Shown piece by piece: positions 52,532 through 61,599 of a DNA stretch of 64,000 nucleotides. Positions within the stretch are counted from its first letter, which is position 1, and every line of letters begins with the position of its first letter. This DNA comes from Micromonospora purpureochromogenes (GTDB lineage Bacteria > Actinomycetota > Actinomycetes > Mycobacteriales > Micromonosporaceae), in the NCBI RefSeq assembly GCF_900091515.1, contig NZ_LT607410.1, positions 2,790,001 to 2,854,000 of the forward strand. Reading direction: 5' to 3'. Below the pieces are notes generated by a model. It was not told the DNA's origin. It did not search any database and saw only the letters and a list, made by a program, of their open reading frames with translations. The position numbers and the translations under genes are program-made.

Positions 52532-53413
52532 GTGCGCGCGACGGCAAGGGGTTGGACCGCGGTCTGGTTGGTCGTACTGGCTCTGCTCCAGGCGGCCGCT
52601 CTCGTGGTGCTGTGGCGCTTCGCCGTGCACACCGGGACCGGCCAGTGGCTGGACACGGTCGCGTTGACCGGCAACCAGATCGGCCAGGATCGCATCGACG
52701 GGCCGGTCAGCCGCATCCTCAACGCGATGTCGGTGGTGTCGCTGCTCGCCGCCACGGCGGTGATCGGCTTCATCGCGCTGATCCGTGGCCGCAAGGGGCT
52801 CGCCGTCGCGGCCACCCTGCTGATCGCCGGCGCGAACGTCAGCACGCAACTGCTCAAACACATCCTCGACCGGCCGGCGCTGGGCATCGACCCGGAACGC
52901 GACGCCGCCGGCAACAGCCTGCCCAGCGGGCACACCACCATCGCCGCCTCGGTGGCGCTGGCGCTGGTCCTGGTGCTGCCGCCCAAGGTGCGCCCGCTCG
53001 GGGCGTTCCTCGGCGTCGCGTACGCCGCCAGCGCCGGCGTGGCCACCCTCTCCGCCGGCTGGCACCGGCCCAGCGACGCCGTGGCCGCGTTCCTCGTGGT
53101 CGGCGTCTGGGCCGCGCTGGCCGGGCTGCTCCTGCTGGCCTTCCAGCGGGAGCAGGCGCAGGTCTGGGGCGAGGAGGCGCACCGGGTCGGCGCGGCCCTG
53201 CTGGGGCTGGGCGGCCTGGCGGCCGTCGTCGCCAGCGGGCTGGCCCTGTCCTGGCTGCTCGACCAGCAGCAGGTGCCGGTCGACGAGCTGAGCCGCCGTC
53301 CGCTCTTCATCGGGTACGCGGGCAGCGCCGCCGGCATCGCCGGCACGATGGCCGTGGTGGCCGCGCTGGTGCTGCTCCCGATGCACCGCCTGGTGCCCCG
53401 CTACAAGGGCTGA
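52532..53413 (+). CDS. PAP2-family membrane phosphatase
   Basis: From GTG 52532 the 293-residue protein has the PAP2 motifs in order: KHILDRPALG (KxxxxxxRP-like), LPSGHTTIAAS (PSGH) and SAGWHRPSDAVAAF (the third motif, with catalytic His and Asp; the usual SRxxxxxH arginine is not obvious). Six or more membrane segments are visible. It dephosphorylates lipid phosphates or isoprenoid diphosphates at the membrane. TACGGT at 52520-52525 is a good -10, which would make the transcript leaderless. Its stop codon directly abuts that of the YbhB gene at 53414, with no bases between. Confidence 0.88.
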   Translation: MRATARGWTAVWLVVLALLQAAALVVLWRFAVHTGTGQWLDTVALTGNQIGQDRIDGPVSRILNAMSVVSLLAATAVIGFIALIRGRKGLAVAATLLIAGANVSTQLLKHILDRPALGIDPERDAAGNSLPSGHTTIAASVALALVLVLPPKVRPLGAFLGVAYAASAGVATLSAGWHRPSDAVAAFLVVGVWAALAGLLLLAFQREQAQVWGEEAHRVGAALLGLGGLAAVVASGLALSWLLDQQQVPVDELSRRPLFIGYAGSAAGIAGTMAVVAALVLLPMHRLVPRYKG

Positions 53414-53866
53414 TCAGCGCCGGTACGTCCCGACCATGGTGCCGCTGGCCAGCTCCCGGCCGGCCAGTGCCGCGTGCACGTCGGCGGCCTGCGGGGCGTC
53501 GGCCAGGTCGACCGGGCGTTCCAGGGCGTACAGCCGGAAGAAGTAGCGGTGCGCCTCTTCGCCCTGCGGCGGGTGCGGTCCACCCCACCCGGTGGTGCCG
53601 AAGCCGTTGGGCCACTCCCGGCCGCCCTCGGGGACCATGCCCTCGCCGACCCCGCCGGAGGTCGGGGAGATCCCGGTGACCAGCCAGTGCAGGAACGGGC
53701 TCCGCCCGGCGTCCGGGTCCTCGACCAGCAGCAGCAGCTCGGTCGCGGACTCCGGTACGTCGGACCACTCCAACGGCGGTGAGGCGTTCCCGCCGTCTCG
53801 CGAGAACCGCCCCGGCAACTGGTCGTGGTCGTTGAACGCGGTGCTGCGCAGCATGATGCCGGCCAT
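53414..53866 (-). CDS. YbhB/YbcL-type PEBP (Raf kinase inhibitor-like) protein
   Basis: From ATG 53866 the 150-residue protein has ALTFNDHD-like start (LRSTAFNDHDQLPGRFSRDGGNASPPLEWSDVPESA), LLLLVEDPDA, FLHWLVTGI, YFFRLYALE and a VGTYRR ending, matching bacterial PEBP proteins, which bind anionic ligands in a small pocket. The cellular role is unclear. It converges with the PAP2 gene with no intergenic space, so the two messages must overlap antisense. The isomerase-like gene is divergent upstream. Confidence 0.9.
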   Translation of the reverse strand: MAGIMLRSTAFNDHDQLPGRFSRDGGNASPPLEWSDVPESATELLLLVEDPDAGRSPFLHWLVTGISPTSGGVGEGMVPEGGREWPNGFGTTGWGGPHPPQGEEAHRYFFRLYALERPVDLADAPQAADVHAALAGRELASGTMVGTYRR

Positions 53867-53971
53867 CTGTCGCCCGCCCCCTCTCGTCGGCCCGGCGCGT
53901 ACCCGCGACCGGCCGGCCGAAACCGACGTGGCAGGGTACGAGCGCGAGGACGGCGGGGGAGGATCGGCCCG

Positions 53972-54643
53972 GTGGAGACGGTACGGACGGCGTTCCGGGA
54001 CGAGTGCGTTCGGCTCGACGGGGTGCTGCGCACCCTGACCGAGGCGGACCTGGACCGCCCGACCCCCTGCCCACCCTGGGCCGTCCGCGACCTCGTCGCC
54101 CACGTCAGCACCGGCGCCGGCCGTCTGGTCGACATGCTCGCCGCGCCGGCCCCGCCCCGGGCGGAGGTGGACGCCGCGGGCTACTTCGGCGCGGCGAAGT
54201 TCACCCCGGAGGTCGACGCCGCGCGGGTCGACAGCGCCCGCCGGGAGGCCCGCCGACCGGCCGACGTGGCGGCGACGGCCGAGGCCTTCACCGCCGCCTG
54301 GCGGGGCACCGACTCCGCCGTCGCGGCGCAGCCCGCCGACCGGGTGGTCCGCACCCGGCACGGCGACGCGATGACCCTGTCCGACTTCCTGGTCACCCGG
54401 GTGGTGGAGGTCGGCGTGCACGGCCTCGACCTGGCCCGGGCGCTGGACCGGCGGCCGTGGCTGACCCCGACCGCCGCCCGGGTGGTCGCCGACCTGCTCA
54501 CCGGCGGCCGGCCCGTCCCGGCGCGGCTGGGCTGGGACCCGCTCACCGTGATCCGCAAGACCACCGGGCGGCTGCCGCTCACCGAGGCCGAGCGCGCCGA
54601 GATCGCGACGGCGGATTTCCGCTGGCTCTCCTTCGCCGGCTGA
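53972..54643 (+). CDS. Maleylpyruvate isomerase-type mycothiol-dependent family protein
   Basis: The 223-residue protein has the N-terminal four-helix DinB-like fold: VRLDGVLRTLTEADLDRPTPCPPWAVRDLVAHVSTGAGRL (residues about 12-52), with the metal-site His of DLVAHV, and VTRVVEVGVHGLDLARAL with further His residues near 150. Members use mycothiol for isomerisation or thiol-transfer; the substrate is unknown. The GTG at 53972 follows GGGGGAGG; the frame extends to 53825 without support. Confidence 0.85.
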   Translation: METVRTAFRDECVRLDGVLRTLTEADLDRPTPCPPWAVRDLVAHVSTGAGRLVDMLAAPAPPRAEVDAAGYFGAAKFTPEVDAARVDSARREARRPADVAATAEAFTAAWRGTDSAVAAQPADRVVRTRHGDAMTLSDFLVTRVVEVGVHGLDLARALDRRPWLTPTAARVVADLLTGGRPVPARLGWDPLTVIRKTTGRLPLTEAERAEIATADFRWLSFAG

Positions 54644-54663
54644 CGTGCCCGGCTCGGCCCGAC

Positions 54664-54812
54664 GCCGGTAAACCGTCCGCCGGCCCTTTGGGTCGCCGGT
54701 GGCCGGTAACCGTCCGCCGGCCCTTTGGGTCGCCGATGGCCGGTAAACCGTCCGCCGCCCTTTGGGTCGCCGGTGGCCGGTAACCGTCCGCCGGCCGTTT
54801 GGGTTCGCCGGC
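54664..54812. repeat. Tandem repeat, four units of 37-38 bp
   Basis: Units begin GCCGGTAA at 54664, 54702, 54739 and 54776, and each contains CCGTCCGCCGG and CCCTTTGGGTCGCC. Spacing is 38, 37 and 37 bases, with few differences between units. It occupies most of the 222-base gap between the isomerase-like gene and DUF1028. No gene is seen. Confidence 0.9.
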
Positions 54813-54865
54813 CGCGCAGCAGGCTCGCGCCCGCCGTGCTGGCGGCCGGTCCGCCGTAGCTCGGG

Positions 54866-55789
54866 TCAGTCGCCGGTCCGGGGCGCGGGGACCGCGGCGA
54901 CCGTGCGGCGCAGATGCGCCAGGACGATCGGGTCGATGTGCCCCGACACCAGCCGTTCCTCGAGGTTCTCCCAGCCCGCCCAGGAAGCGAGCGCCTCCTC
55001 CAGCGCGGGCCCGGCGACCGTCGCGGGCGCCCCGGCGCCCACCGGGTGGACGGCGGCCGTCAGCCCGGCACCGCCGACCGGGTGGCCGGCGGCGGCCAGC
55101 AGACCGGCCACCTCGTCGGCGAGCGGGCCGGCCAGCTCCAGCAGGGTGGCCGGGTCGGGCTTCCCGAAGAGCATGGTGTGGATGTCGAGCAGCCGGTGCA
55201 GCTCCCCGACCGGGTCGAGGTGGTCGTCCACCCGCAGGTCGACCAGGTTGTCACCGGTGCCCGCGTACCCACCGCCGCGCTCGACCACCAGCAGGGCCGC
55301 GCTCTGGCGACCGCGCCGGTCGCCCCCGGCCTGCTCACCGGCGCGCAGGGCGGCGAGCAGGCGCTGCGGGAACGGCAGCGCCTCCCCGGCCAGCCAGCCG
55401 TCGCGCACCGCCTCGACGACCTGCGGGCCGGCCAGGATGTTGCCCTGGGCCGCCCAGCCGTCACCGGCCAGGCCACCGGCCCAGCCGCCGCAGCGCGGCC
55501 CGGTCCAGGTGGCGCCGGGGCCGGTGGCGCCGACCACACCGAGCTGCCGGTCGTCCCGGCCCGGATCGGCGGCGACCAGTTGGGCGATCACGTCGGCGGC
55601 GGGGACGCCCGCGCGCAGCAGCGCCAGCCCGCTCGGCCGGTAGGAGAGGTTGGCGTGGGCCTGGCTGGCCACCGCGCCCACCTCGGCCTCGGCCCCCGGC
55701 ACCAGAGCGCCGGCGGCGAGGAACCTGCTGGCCACGGCGACGCCGTGCAGGCGGCCGTCGGCGGACCGGGCGACGAGGGAGAAGGTCAC
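54866..55789 (-). CDS. DUF1028 (Ntn-hydrolase-like) protein
   Basis: The 307-residue protein begins MTFSLVARSADGRLHGVAVASRFLAAGALVPGAEAEVGAVASQAHANLSY, the DUF1028 signature, and continues with GWAAQGNILAGPQVVEAV and LLVVERGGGYAGTGDNLVDLRVDDH. DUF1028 has an Ntn-hydrolase fold, but autoprocessing and substrate are unproven. The C-terminal 90 residues contain a putative peptidoglycan-binding-like segment seen in many members. No signal peptide is seen. Confidence 0.88.
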   Translation of the reverse strand: MTFSLVARSADGRLHGVAVASRFLAAGALVPGAEAEVGAVASQAHANLSYRPSGLALLRAGVPAADVIAQLVAADPGRDDRQLGVVGATGPGATWTGPRCGGWAGGLAGDGWAAQGNILAGPQVVEAVRDGWLAGEALPFPQRLLAALRAGEQAGGDRRGRQSAALLVVERGGGYAGTGDNLVDLRVDDHLDPVGELHRLLDIHTMLFGKPDPATLLELAGPLADEVAGLLAAAGHPVGGAGLTAAVHPVGAGAPATVAGPALEEALASWAGWENLEERLVSGHIDPIVLAHLRRTVAAVPAPRTGD

Positions 55790-55984
55790 CGGTGAAGGTT
55801 AGCGCCGCCGTGGGGCACCCGGGAGCCCCCGAGTGCGGGCGGCGGTCGGCGGCCCCGGCCGGGGTGACCGACGCCACCGACCGGGGCTGGCCGGCCCGGC
55901 CGACGGCGGAGCCTGCCGAGCCTCCGGTCCCGGCCCCGGCAGGACCGGCCGACGGCGGGACATTTTCGTCCGTCTCTGCTCGGG

Positions 55985-56038
55985 CCCGGGACCGGGGCGG
56001 GCGCCGCCCGGCCCGGAACCGGGGCGGGCGCCGCCCGA
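55985..56038. repeat. 27-bp tandem duplication upstream of LLM gene
   Basis: Copies at 55985-56011 and 56012-56038 differ at only a few positions; each contains GGGGCGGGCGCCGCCCG, which can fold on itself. It lies 50-100 bases before the LLM start in the 298-base gap 55790-56087, which otherwise shows no gene. Confidence 0.75.
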
Positions 56039-56087
56039 CGATCCCCGACCCTTGTCCGCGGCCGGGCGAGCGGGCACGATCGACCGG

Positions 56088-57086
56088 ATGACGAACCGAT
56101 GGGGCATGACGGTGCCGCTGGGCGGCGTCCCGCTCGCCGACCACGCCGCGGTCTACGCGGCCCTCGACCGGGCCGGGTTCACCGACGTCTGGTCGTCGGA
56201 GGTCAACGGCGCCGACGCGTTCACCCCGCTCGCGCTCGCCGCCGCCTGGCAGCCGCGGCTGCGCCTCGGCACCGCGATCGCTCCGGTCTTCACCCGAGGG
56301 CCCGGGCTGCTGGCGATGAGCGCCGCCGCGCTCGCCGAGGCCGCTCCGGGGCGCTTCGCGCTGGGCATCGGCGCCTCCTCGCCGGTGCTCGTCGACGACT
56401 GGAACGCGATTCCGTTCACCGAGCCGTTCCGGCGTACCCGGGACGTGCTGCGCTTCCTCCAGGCGGCGCTGCGCGGGGAGACGGTGGACGGGGCGTTCGA
56501 CACCTTCGCCGTACGCCGGTTCACCCTCGAACGCCCACCGGCGGTGCCGCCGCCGGTGCTGCTGGCCGCGCTGCGCCCCGGGATGCTCCGGCTGGCCGCC
56601 GCGGAGGCCGACGGGGTGATCCTCAACTGGCTCGCCGCCGACGACGTGCCGAAGGCCCTCGCCGAGCTGGGCGGGCGCGGCCCCGGCTTCGAGGTGGTCG
56701 CCCGGATCTTCGTCTGCCCCACCGAGGACGCCGGCTACGCCCGCACCCTCGGCCGGCGGCTGATCACCAGCTACCTGACCGTGCCGGCGTACGCCGAGTT
56801 CCACCGCTGGCTGGGCCGGGAGAGCGCATTAGGCCCGATGTGGACGGCCTGGGCCGCCGGGGACCGGCGGGGCGCCGGGGCGGCGGTGCCCGACGAGGTG
56901 GTCGACGCGCTGGTGCTGCACGGTTCGCCCGAGCGGTGCCGCGCGCAGGTGCGCCGCTACGCCGAGGCGGGGGTGGACGTGCCGGTGCTCGCGCTGCTGC
57001 CCACCCCGGAGCTGACGTCCGCCGGCGCCGCGGCGCTGGGCGACCTGATCGCCCGGCTCGGGCCGGCGGGGGAGGAGCGGGCGTGA
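56088..57086 (+). CDS. LLM-class F420-dependent oxidoreductase
   Basis: From ATG 56088 the 332-residue protein is an F420-type LLM enzyme: WGMTVPLGGVPLADHAAVYAALDRAGFTDVWSSEVNGADAFTPLALAA, LRLGTAIAPVFTRGPGLLAMSAAALAEAAPGRFALGIGASSPVLV and VLLAALRPGMLRLAAAEADGVILNWL. Coenzyme F420 use is inferred from subfamily likeness. The frame extends to 55833 through repeats but without support. The SDR start overlaps its stop (GTGA), suggesting that the two act on one pathway. Confidence 0.88.
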   Translation: MTNRWGMTVPLGGVPLADHAAVYAALDRAGFTDVWSSEVNGADAFTPLALAAAWQPRLRLGTAIAPVFTRGPGLLAMSAAALAEAAPGRFALGIGASSPVLVDDWNAIPFTEPFRRTRDVLRFLQAALRGETVDGAFDTFAVRRFTLERPPAVPPPVLLAALRPGMLRLAAAEADGVILNWLAADDVPKALAELGGRGPGFEVVARIFVCPTEDAGYARTLGRRLITSYLTVPAYAEFHRWLGRESALGPMWTAWAAGDRRGAGAAVPDEVVDALVLHGSPERCRAQVRRYAEAGVDVPVLALLPTPELTSAGAAALGDLIARLGPAGEERA

Positions 57087-57874
57087 ACCTGACCGACCGG
57101 GTTGCGGTGATCACCGGCGCGGCCGGCGGCATCGGGTCGGCGCTGGCGCGCCGGTTCGCCGCCGAGGGCGCGGCGGCGCTGGTGCTGGCCGACCTGGATG
57201 CCACCGCCACCGGCGCGGTGGCCGAGAGCGTCGGCCCGGTCGCCCGGGCCGTCGCCGTGGACGTCACCGACGAGGACCAGGTCCGCGAGCTGGTCGCCGA
57301 CACCGAGCGACGGTACGGCCGGATCGACCTGTTCTGCGCCAACGCGGGCGTGGCCACCGGCGGGGGCGTGGACGCGGCCGACGCGGAGTGGGACCGGTCC
57401 TGGCGGGTCAACGTGCTGTCCCACGTGTACGCCGCCCGCGCGGTGCTGCCGGCGATGCTGGCCCGGGGCGAGGGCTACCTGCTGAACACCTGCTCGGCGG
57501 CCGGGGTGCTGACCGCGGTGGGCGACGCCCCGTACACCGCCACCAAGCACGCGGCGGTCGGGTTCGCCGAGTGGTTGGCGATCACCTACCGCGACCAGGG
57601 CGTCCGGGTCAGCGCGCTCTGCCCGCAGGGGGTGGACACGCCGATGCTCGCCGACGGGCTGGCCGCCGGCCACCTCGGCGCCCGCGTGATCGCGGCCTCC
57701 GGCGCGGTGCTCACCCCCGATCAGGTGGCCGACGCGGCCATCGCCGGGCTGGCCGAGGACCGCTTCCTGATCCTGCCGCACCCCGAGGTCGCCGCGTACG
57801 CCCTGCGCCGCGCCCAGGACCCCGACGGCTGGCAGGCCGGCCTTCGCAAACTCGTCCGCCGCCTCCGCGCCTGA
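57083..57874 (+). CDS. Short-chain dehydrogenase/reductase
   Basis: The 263-residue SDR has the NAD(P)-binding TGAAGGIG (about 12-19), an ADLDA acidic residue after strand 2 that favours NAD, NAG in LFCANAGVA (about 84), catalytic Ser in NTCSAAG, and YTATK with Tyr/Lys (about 152-156). It oxidises or reduces an alcohol/ketone of unknown identity. Translationally coupled to the LLM oxidoreductase by a GTGA overlap after GGAGGAG. Confidence 0.92.
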   Translation: MNLTDRVAVITGAAGGIGSALARRFAAEGAAALVLADLDATATGAVAESVGPVARAVAVDVTDEDQVRELVADTERRYGRIDLFCANAGVATGGGVDAADAEWDRSWRVNVLSHVYAARAVLPAMLARGEGYLLNTCSAAGVLTAVGDAPYTATKHAAVGFAEWLAITYRDQGVRVSALCPQGVDTPMLADGLAAGHLGARVIAASGAVLTPDQVADAAIAGLAEDRFLILPHPEVAAYALRRAQDPDGWQAGLRKLVRRLRA

Positions 57875-57923
57875 CCGCTCCCGCCTCCCACCCCCTCCCG
57901 TTGCTCCCGCCCGCTCGGCCCGG

Positions 57924-57978
57924 TGATCAAGAATTTGCGTCTCAGCGGGCCGGTTTCCTGACGCAAACCTCTTGATCA
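57924..57978. terminator. Imperfect inverted repeat between convergent genes
   Basis: TGATCAAGAATTTGCGTC and GACGCAAACCTCTTGATCA are near-complementary around a loop of about 17 bases. It lies between the SDR and the leftward TgpA-like gene and likely serves both as a bidirectional terminator. The A/T-rich core stands out from the local base composition. Confidence 0.65.
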
Positions 57979-58047
57979 TCGTGGCCCGGCCGGGCCGGGC
58001 CGGGCCTGGCTTGGCTTGGCCCTTGTGGGTGGGGGCGCTGGGTGGGG

Positions 58048-60441
58048 TCAGGGGCGCCAGCGGAGGGGGCCGGGGTGGACCGACCAGAGCAGGCGGCGCC
58101 AGCGGGGGCGGGCGGCGCGCAGGGCCGCCACGTACTGCTCGGCGAGTGCCGACGCGCGGTCGGCGTGTGCCGGGGTGGCGCTACCGGGTGCGAAGGCGAC
58201 CTGGTTGAGCAGGACGGCCAACTCGTCCACGTCCGGTCCGTCCACCATGGTCGGTGCGGTGGCGACGGCCGGGCCGTACCCGGCGTGGTCGGTCTCGCCG
58301 GTCGGGGGAGCGGTCGGGTCGCCGGTCGGGGGAGTGGTCCGGTCGGTGGTCGTGGTGGCGCGGGCGTCGGCCAGCGCCCGCCGGGCGTGCCGGGCCACCT
58401 CCGTGGCCGCCAGGTCGCCGCCGACCGGCCGGCCCGTCAGGCGCAGCGCGTCGGTGACCTCCCGCCAGGCGCCGGCGATCCGCTCGCCGGGGTCACCCCG
58501 TTCGCGGCGGGCCCGCGCCTGCGCCCGGCGCATCCCGGCCAGCGTGGCCAGCGCCGCCCCGAGAAGCAGCAGCAGGCCGGCGACCGCCACGGCGACCAGC
58601 ACCGGCGTCGACAGACCCCGGTCACCTCCGGGACGGTCCGCGGCGGCCACCGCCGGCGGCGTCGCGGTCGGCTCCACGGTTGGCTCGGGCACCTCCGACG
58701 GGGGCGGGTCGTCCGGCGTCGGCCGGAAGTCCTCCTCCACCGGGCGGGGCTCGGTGTCCGGACGGGGCAGCGGGTCGAACGGCACCCAGCCGACGCCCGA
58801 GAAGAGCACCTCCGGCCAGGCGAACGCGTCCGCGGCCCGGACCGGACCGTCGCCGCGCGACTCGAAACCCACCACCACCCGGGTCGGCAGACCGGTCAGC
58901 CGGCCCAGCACCGCGAACGCCGCCGCGAACTGCTCCGACGTGCCGCGCTGCCCGCCGCCCCCGCGCGGTCCGAAGAGGAAGAAGTTCAAGTTCGGGTACG
59001 CGTGCCCGCTCGGCGCGTCCGCCACCACCCGGTAGTGCTCGGCGAGGAACTGCTCGATCGCGGCGGCCCGCGCGTACGGGGCGCCGTTGTCCTCGGCGAG
59101 CTGGCCGGCGAGCTTGCGCAGGGGCTCCGGCGTCCCGTCGGCGACCCGTAGCACCCGCGCCACCTCCGCTCCGGCCGGCACGTCGGCGGTGGCGAGCAGG
59201 TTCGCGTCCGGCCGCTCCCGCGCCGAGGTGACCGTGTACCGCAGTCCCGGGCTCAGCCCCTCCGGGCGGATCAGCGTCCCGGTCGCCGGGTCGTACGCCA
59301 CCCGCGCCCCGGTGACCTCGCGCGGAGTGGCCACCGCCGGCAGCAGCCGTCCGGTCAGGTCGGCCACGGTGATCTCCTGCCGGACGGTCTCCACCGGCCC
59401 GACGCCGGGTGCCGTGGCGGGCAGGATCCGCCCCGCGTTGCGGTAGGTCGCGCCGACCCGCCAGGTCACCCCGTCGTAGTCGCTGAGCACCGCCAGCCGG
59501 ATCCGGCTCTCGGTCCCCGCCGGCGCCCGCGTCGTCACGTCCAGCAGCTTCTGCTCCGGGTTGAGCGCCCAGCCGGAGATCCGAATCAGCGGGTTCTCGT
59601 CCAGCGACTCCACCCGCGGCGGCTCCACGTACCGGCGCGGGTCGACCGGCCGGTCGTCGACCCGGGCGGCCAGCAGCGGCCCGAGCAGGGCGGCCAGGCC
59701 CACCACCACCGCGAGGCCGATCGCGGTGCCCGCCATCAGCCGGGCCCGCACGGCCGCCCGGACCGCCGGGGCCAGCCCGGCCGTCGGGTCGGCCGTCCCC
59801 GGCGCGCCCCGCCGGTCGGACGCGGCCAGCCCCAGCGCGACCGCGCCGGCGAAGGCCACCGACGGCCAGGTGGCCGGGTCGGCGTTCGGCCCCACCACGT
59901 AGAGCGCGCCGGCGTAGAGCAGCGCCGGCGGCAGGAAGCCGAGCAGGGTCCGGCCGGCGCGCAGCGCCACCTCCGCGCCGGTCAGCCCGGCCAGCCAGGC
60001 CGCCACCAGCGGCACCAGCACGGTGTCCGGCGCGGGCTCGACCGGGATCATCGCGGTGAGCAGCCGGGGGATGCCGTTGCGGGCCGCGTCGGCGACGATC
60101 GGCCCGAAGCCGCCCGGCAGGTCGGCGTGCCGGGCGGCCAGGTGCAGCGAGAACGCCGTCCAGCCCGCCATCGCGGCCACCGACACCGGCGCCACCAGCC
60201 ATGACGGCAACCGCCGGGCAGCCACGCTGACCAGCACCGAGCCGACCGCCGCGCCGAGCATCAGCCGGGTCAGCAGGTCGTCCGCGTACACCCGACCGAG
60301 CACCACGCCGGCCAGCGCGGTCAGCACGACCAGCGTCACCGGCACCGGCACCGCCCGCAGCCCCCGCCGTACCGTCGCGCCCCGACCGTCGCCCGGCGGC
60401 GCCGCCGGACCGGGCGCGGCCGGGCGGGCCTGCGTCGTCAC
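58048..60441 (-). CDS. TgpA-like membrane protein with degenerate transglutaminase domain
   Basis: From GTG 60441 the 797-residue protein has six or more N-terminal membrane helices (about 30-270), a transglutaminase-like domain (about 430-590), a Pro/Glu linker, another membrane helix (about 610-635) and a cytoplasmic helical DUF4129-like tail. In active members the catalytic Cys and His occur in GxCxxFA and HAWxEV contexts; here the matching stretches read RGTSEQFAAAF and DAFAWPEVLF, so Ser and Phe replace Cys and His, while the Asp-like FDPLP remains. It is probably a non-catalytic relative. It is the last gene of a FN3-moxR-DUF58 operon and overlaps DUF58 by four bases. Confidence 0.88.
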   Translation of the reverse strand: MTTQARPAAPGPAAPPGDGRGATVRRGLRAVPVPVTLVVLTALAGVVLGRVYADDLLTRLMLGAAVGSVLVSVAARRLPSWLVAPVSVAAMAGWTAFSLHLAARHADLPGGFGPIVADAARNGIPRLLTAMIPVEPAPDTVLVPLVAAWLAGLTGAEVALRAGRTLLGFLPPALLYAGALYVVGPNADPATWPSVAFAGAVALGLAASDRRGAPGTADPTAGLAPAVRAAVRARLMAGTAIGLAVVVGLAALLGPLLAARVDDRPVDPRRYVEPPRVESLDENPLIRISGWALNPEQKLLDVTTRAPAGTESRIRLAVLSDYDGVTWRVGATYRNAGRILPATAPGVGPVETVRQEITVADLTGRLLPAVATPREVTGARVAYDPATGTLIRPEGLSPGLRYTVTSARERPDANLLATADVPAGAEVARVLRVADGTPEPLRKLAGQLAEDNGAPYARAAAIEQFLAEHYRVVADAPSGHAYPNLNFFLFGPRGGGGQRGTSEQFAAAFAVLGRLTGLPTRVVVGFESRGDGPVRAADAFAWPEVLFSGVGWVPFDPLPRPDTEPRPVEEDFRPTPDDPPPSEVPEPTVEPTATPPAVAAADRPGGDRGLSTPVLVAVAVAGLLLLLGAALATLAGMRRAQARARRERGDPGERIAGAWREVTDALRLTGRPVGGDLAATEVARHARRALADARATTTTDRTTPPTGDPTAPPTGETDHAGYGPAVATAPTMVDGPDVDELAVLLNQVAFAPGSATPAHADRASALAEQYVAALRAARPRWRRLLWSVHPGPLRWRP

Positions 60442-61586
60442 CACCGGCGGACCCCGTCCCACTCGGCGGCGAACCCGGCGCCGTCGGCCACGTCCAGCAC
60501 CACCAGGCCCGCCGCGGCGGCCGGCGTCGGCCCGTCCGCGCCGAGGACCGCCACCACCACCGACGGGTACGCCCCGCGCAGCGCGCCCACCTGCCCCAGG
60601 TCACCCCGGCCGCCCGGCCCGGTGAGGAAGACCAGCGTGTCGCCGGCCCGGTCCTGCCGCAGCCGGCTCGCCGAGGTGCGCAACGTGTCGGCATCGCCGT
60701 CGGTCAGCTCCACGGCGGCCAGCCGGTCCAGCGGCGGCTCGCCGGCCCGGTCCTCCCCGGGCGCCACCAGCAGCAGCGCCACCGGCAGGTCCTCCCGGAC
60801 GGCGGCGGTGACCACCGAGGCGGCCGCCTCGCAGGCGGACTCGAAGGACTCGGCCACCCCGCCCACCCGCTGCGGATGGGCGCCGGCCCGGTTGTCCAGC
60901 AGCACCACGATCCGGGGCAGGCTGGTGTCCACGTTCTCCCGCACCATCAGCTCGCCGACCCGGGCGCTGGTGCGCCAGTGCACCCGACGCAGCTCGTCGC
61001 CGACCACGTATTCGCGCAGCGAGTCGAAGGTGATCGACCCGTGCGGCACGCTGTCCGACCGGCCGTCGAGGCTGCGCCCCGCGCCGGTGGGCACCGCGGT
61101 CAGCGGGTGGATCCGCGGGTGCACCCAGACCGGCACCGTGCCCCCGTACGGGCGGGAGAGCGCCACCAGCCCCAGCGGGTCGCGCCGGGTCACCCGCAGC
61201 GGACCGACCGGCACCACACCCCGGCGTCGCGTCGGCACCTCGTACCGGACGGTGGTGTCCCGCCCGGGACGCAGCCGCAGCACCGGCACGGGCACCGTCG
61301 CCGCGCCGCACCGGTCCTCGGCCAGCAGGTTCGCCGCCCGCAGCCGCCCGGCGTTGCGCACCATGACCGTCATGTGGGCCGGCTCGCCCCGGGCCACCCG
61401 GTCCGGGTCGGCGCTGCGGGAGACCTCCAGGCGGGGCCGCCGGGCCGCGGTCACCACGGCGTAGCCGACCGCCACCGCGGCCGCCGCGCCGAGCAGCGCC
61501 AACTCCGGGTACGCGAAGCGGAAGCCGACGCCGAGCAGCAGCACGGCGGCGACGAGCAGCCCGACGCCCCGGGCGGTGATCCCCAT
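60438..61586 (-). CDS. DUF58 protein (MoxR-associated, vWA-like)
   Basis: The 382-residue protein has two N-terminal membrane helices (about 8-45), a beta domain and the DUF58 signature GSITFDSLREYVVGDELRRVHWRTSARVGELMVRE (residues about 178-212), followed by a vWA-like fold with RIVVLLDNRAG. In MoxR operons, DUF58 proteins are thought to be partners of the AAA ATPase in assembling or activating envelope proteins. It lies 13 bases downstream of moxR and overlaps the TgpA-like gene. Confidence 0.9.
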   Translation of the reverse strand: MGITARGVGLLVAAVLLLGVGFRFAYPELALLGAAAAVAVGYAVVTAARRPRLEVSRSADPDRVARGEPAHMTVMVRNAGRLRAANLLAEDRCGAATVPVPVLRLRPGRDTTVRYEVPTRRRGVVPVGPLRVTRRDPLGLVALSRPYGGTVPVWVHPRIHPLTAVPTGAGRSLDGRSDSVPHGSITFDSLREYVVGDELRRVHWRTSARVGELMVRENVDTSLPRIVVLLDNRAGAHPQRVGGVAESFESACEAAASVVTAAVREDLPVALLLVAPGEDRAGEPPLDRLAAVELTDGDADTLRTSASRLRQDRAGDTLVFLTGPGGRGDLGQVGALRGAYPSVVVAVLGADGPTPAAAAGLVVLDVADGAGFAAEWDGVRRW

Positions 61587-61599
61587 CGGCGTACGGCCG

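Noticed and set aside
54664..54812. CRISPR array
   Set aside because: The repeats are contiguous without spacers and no cas genes are present.
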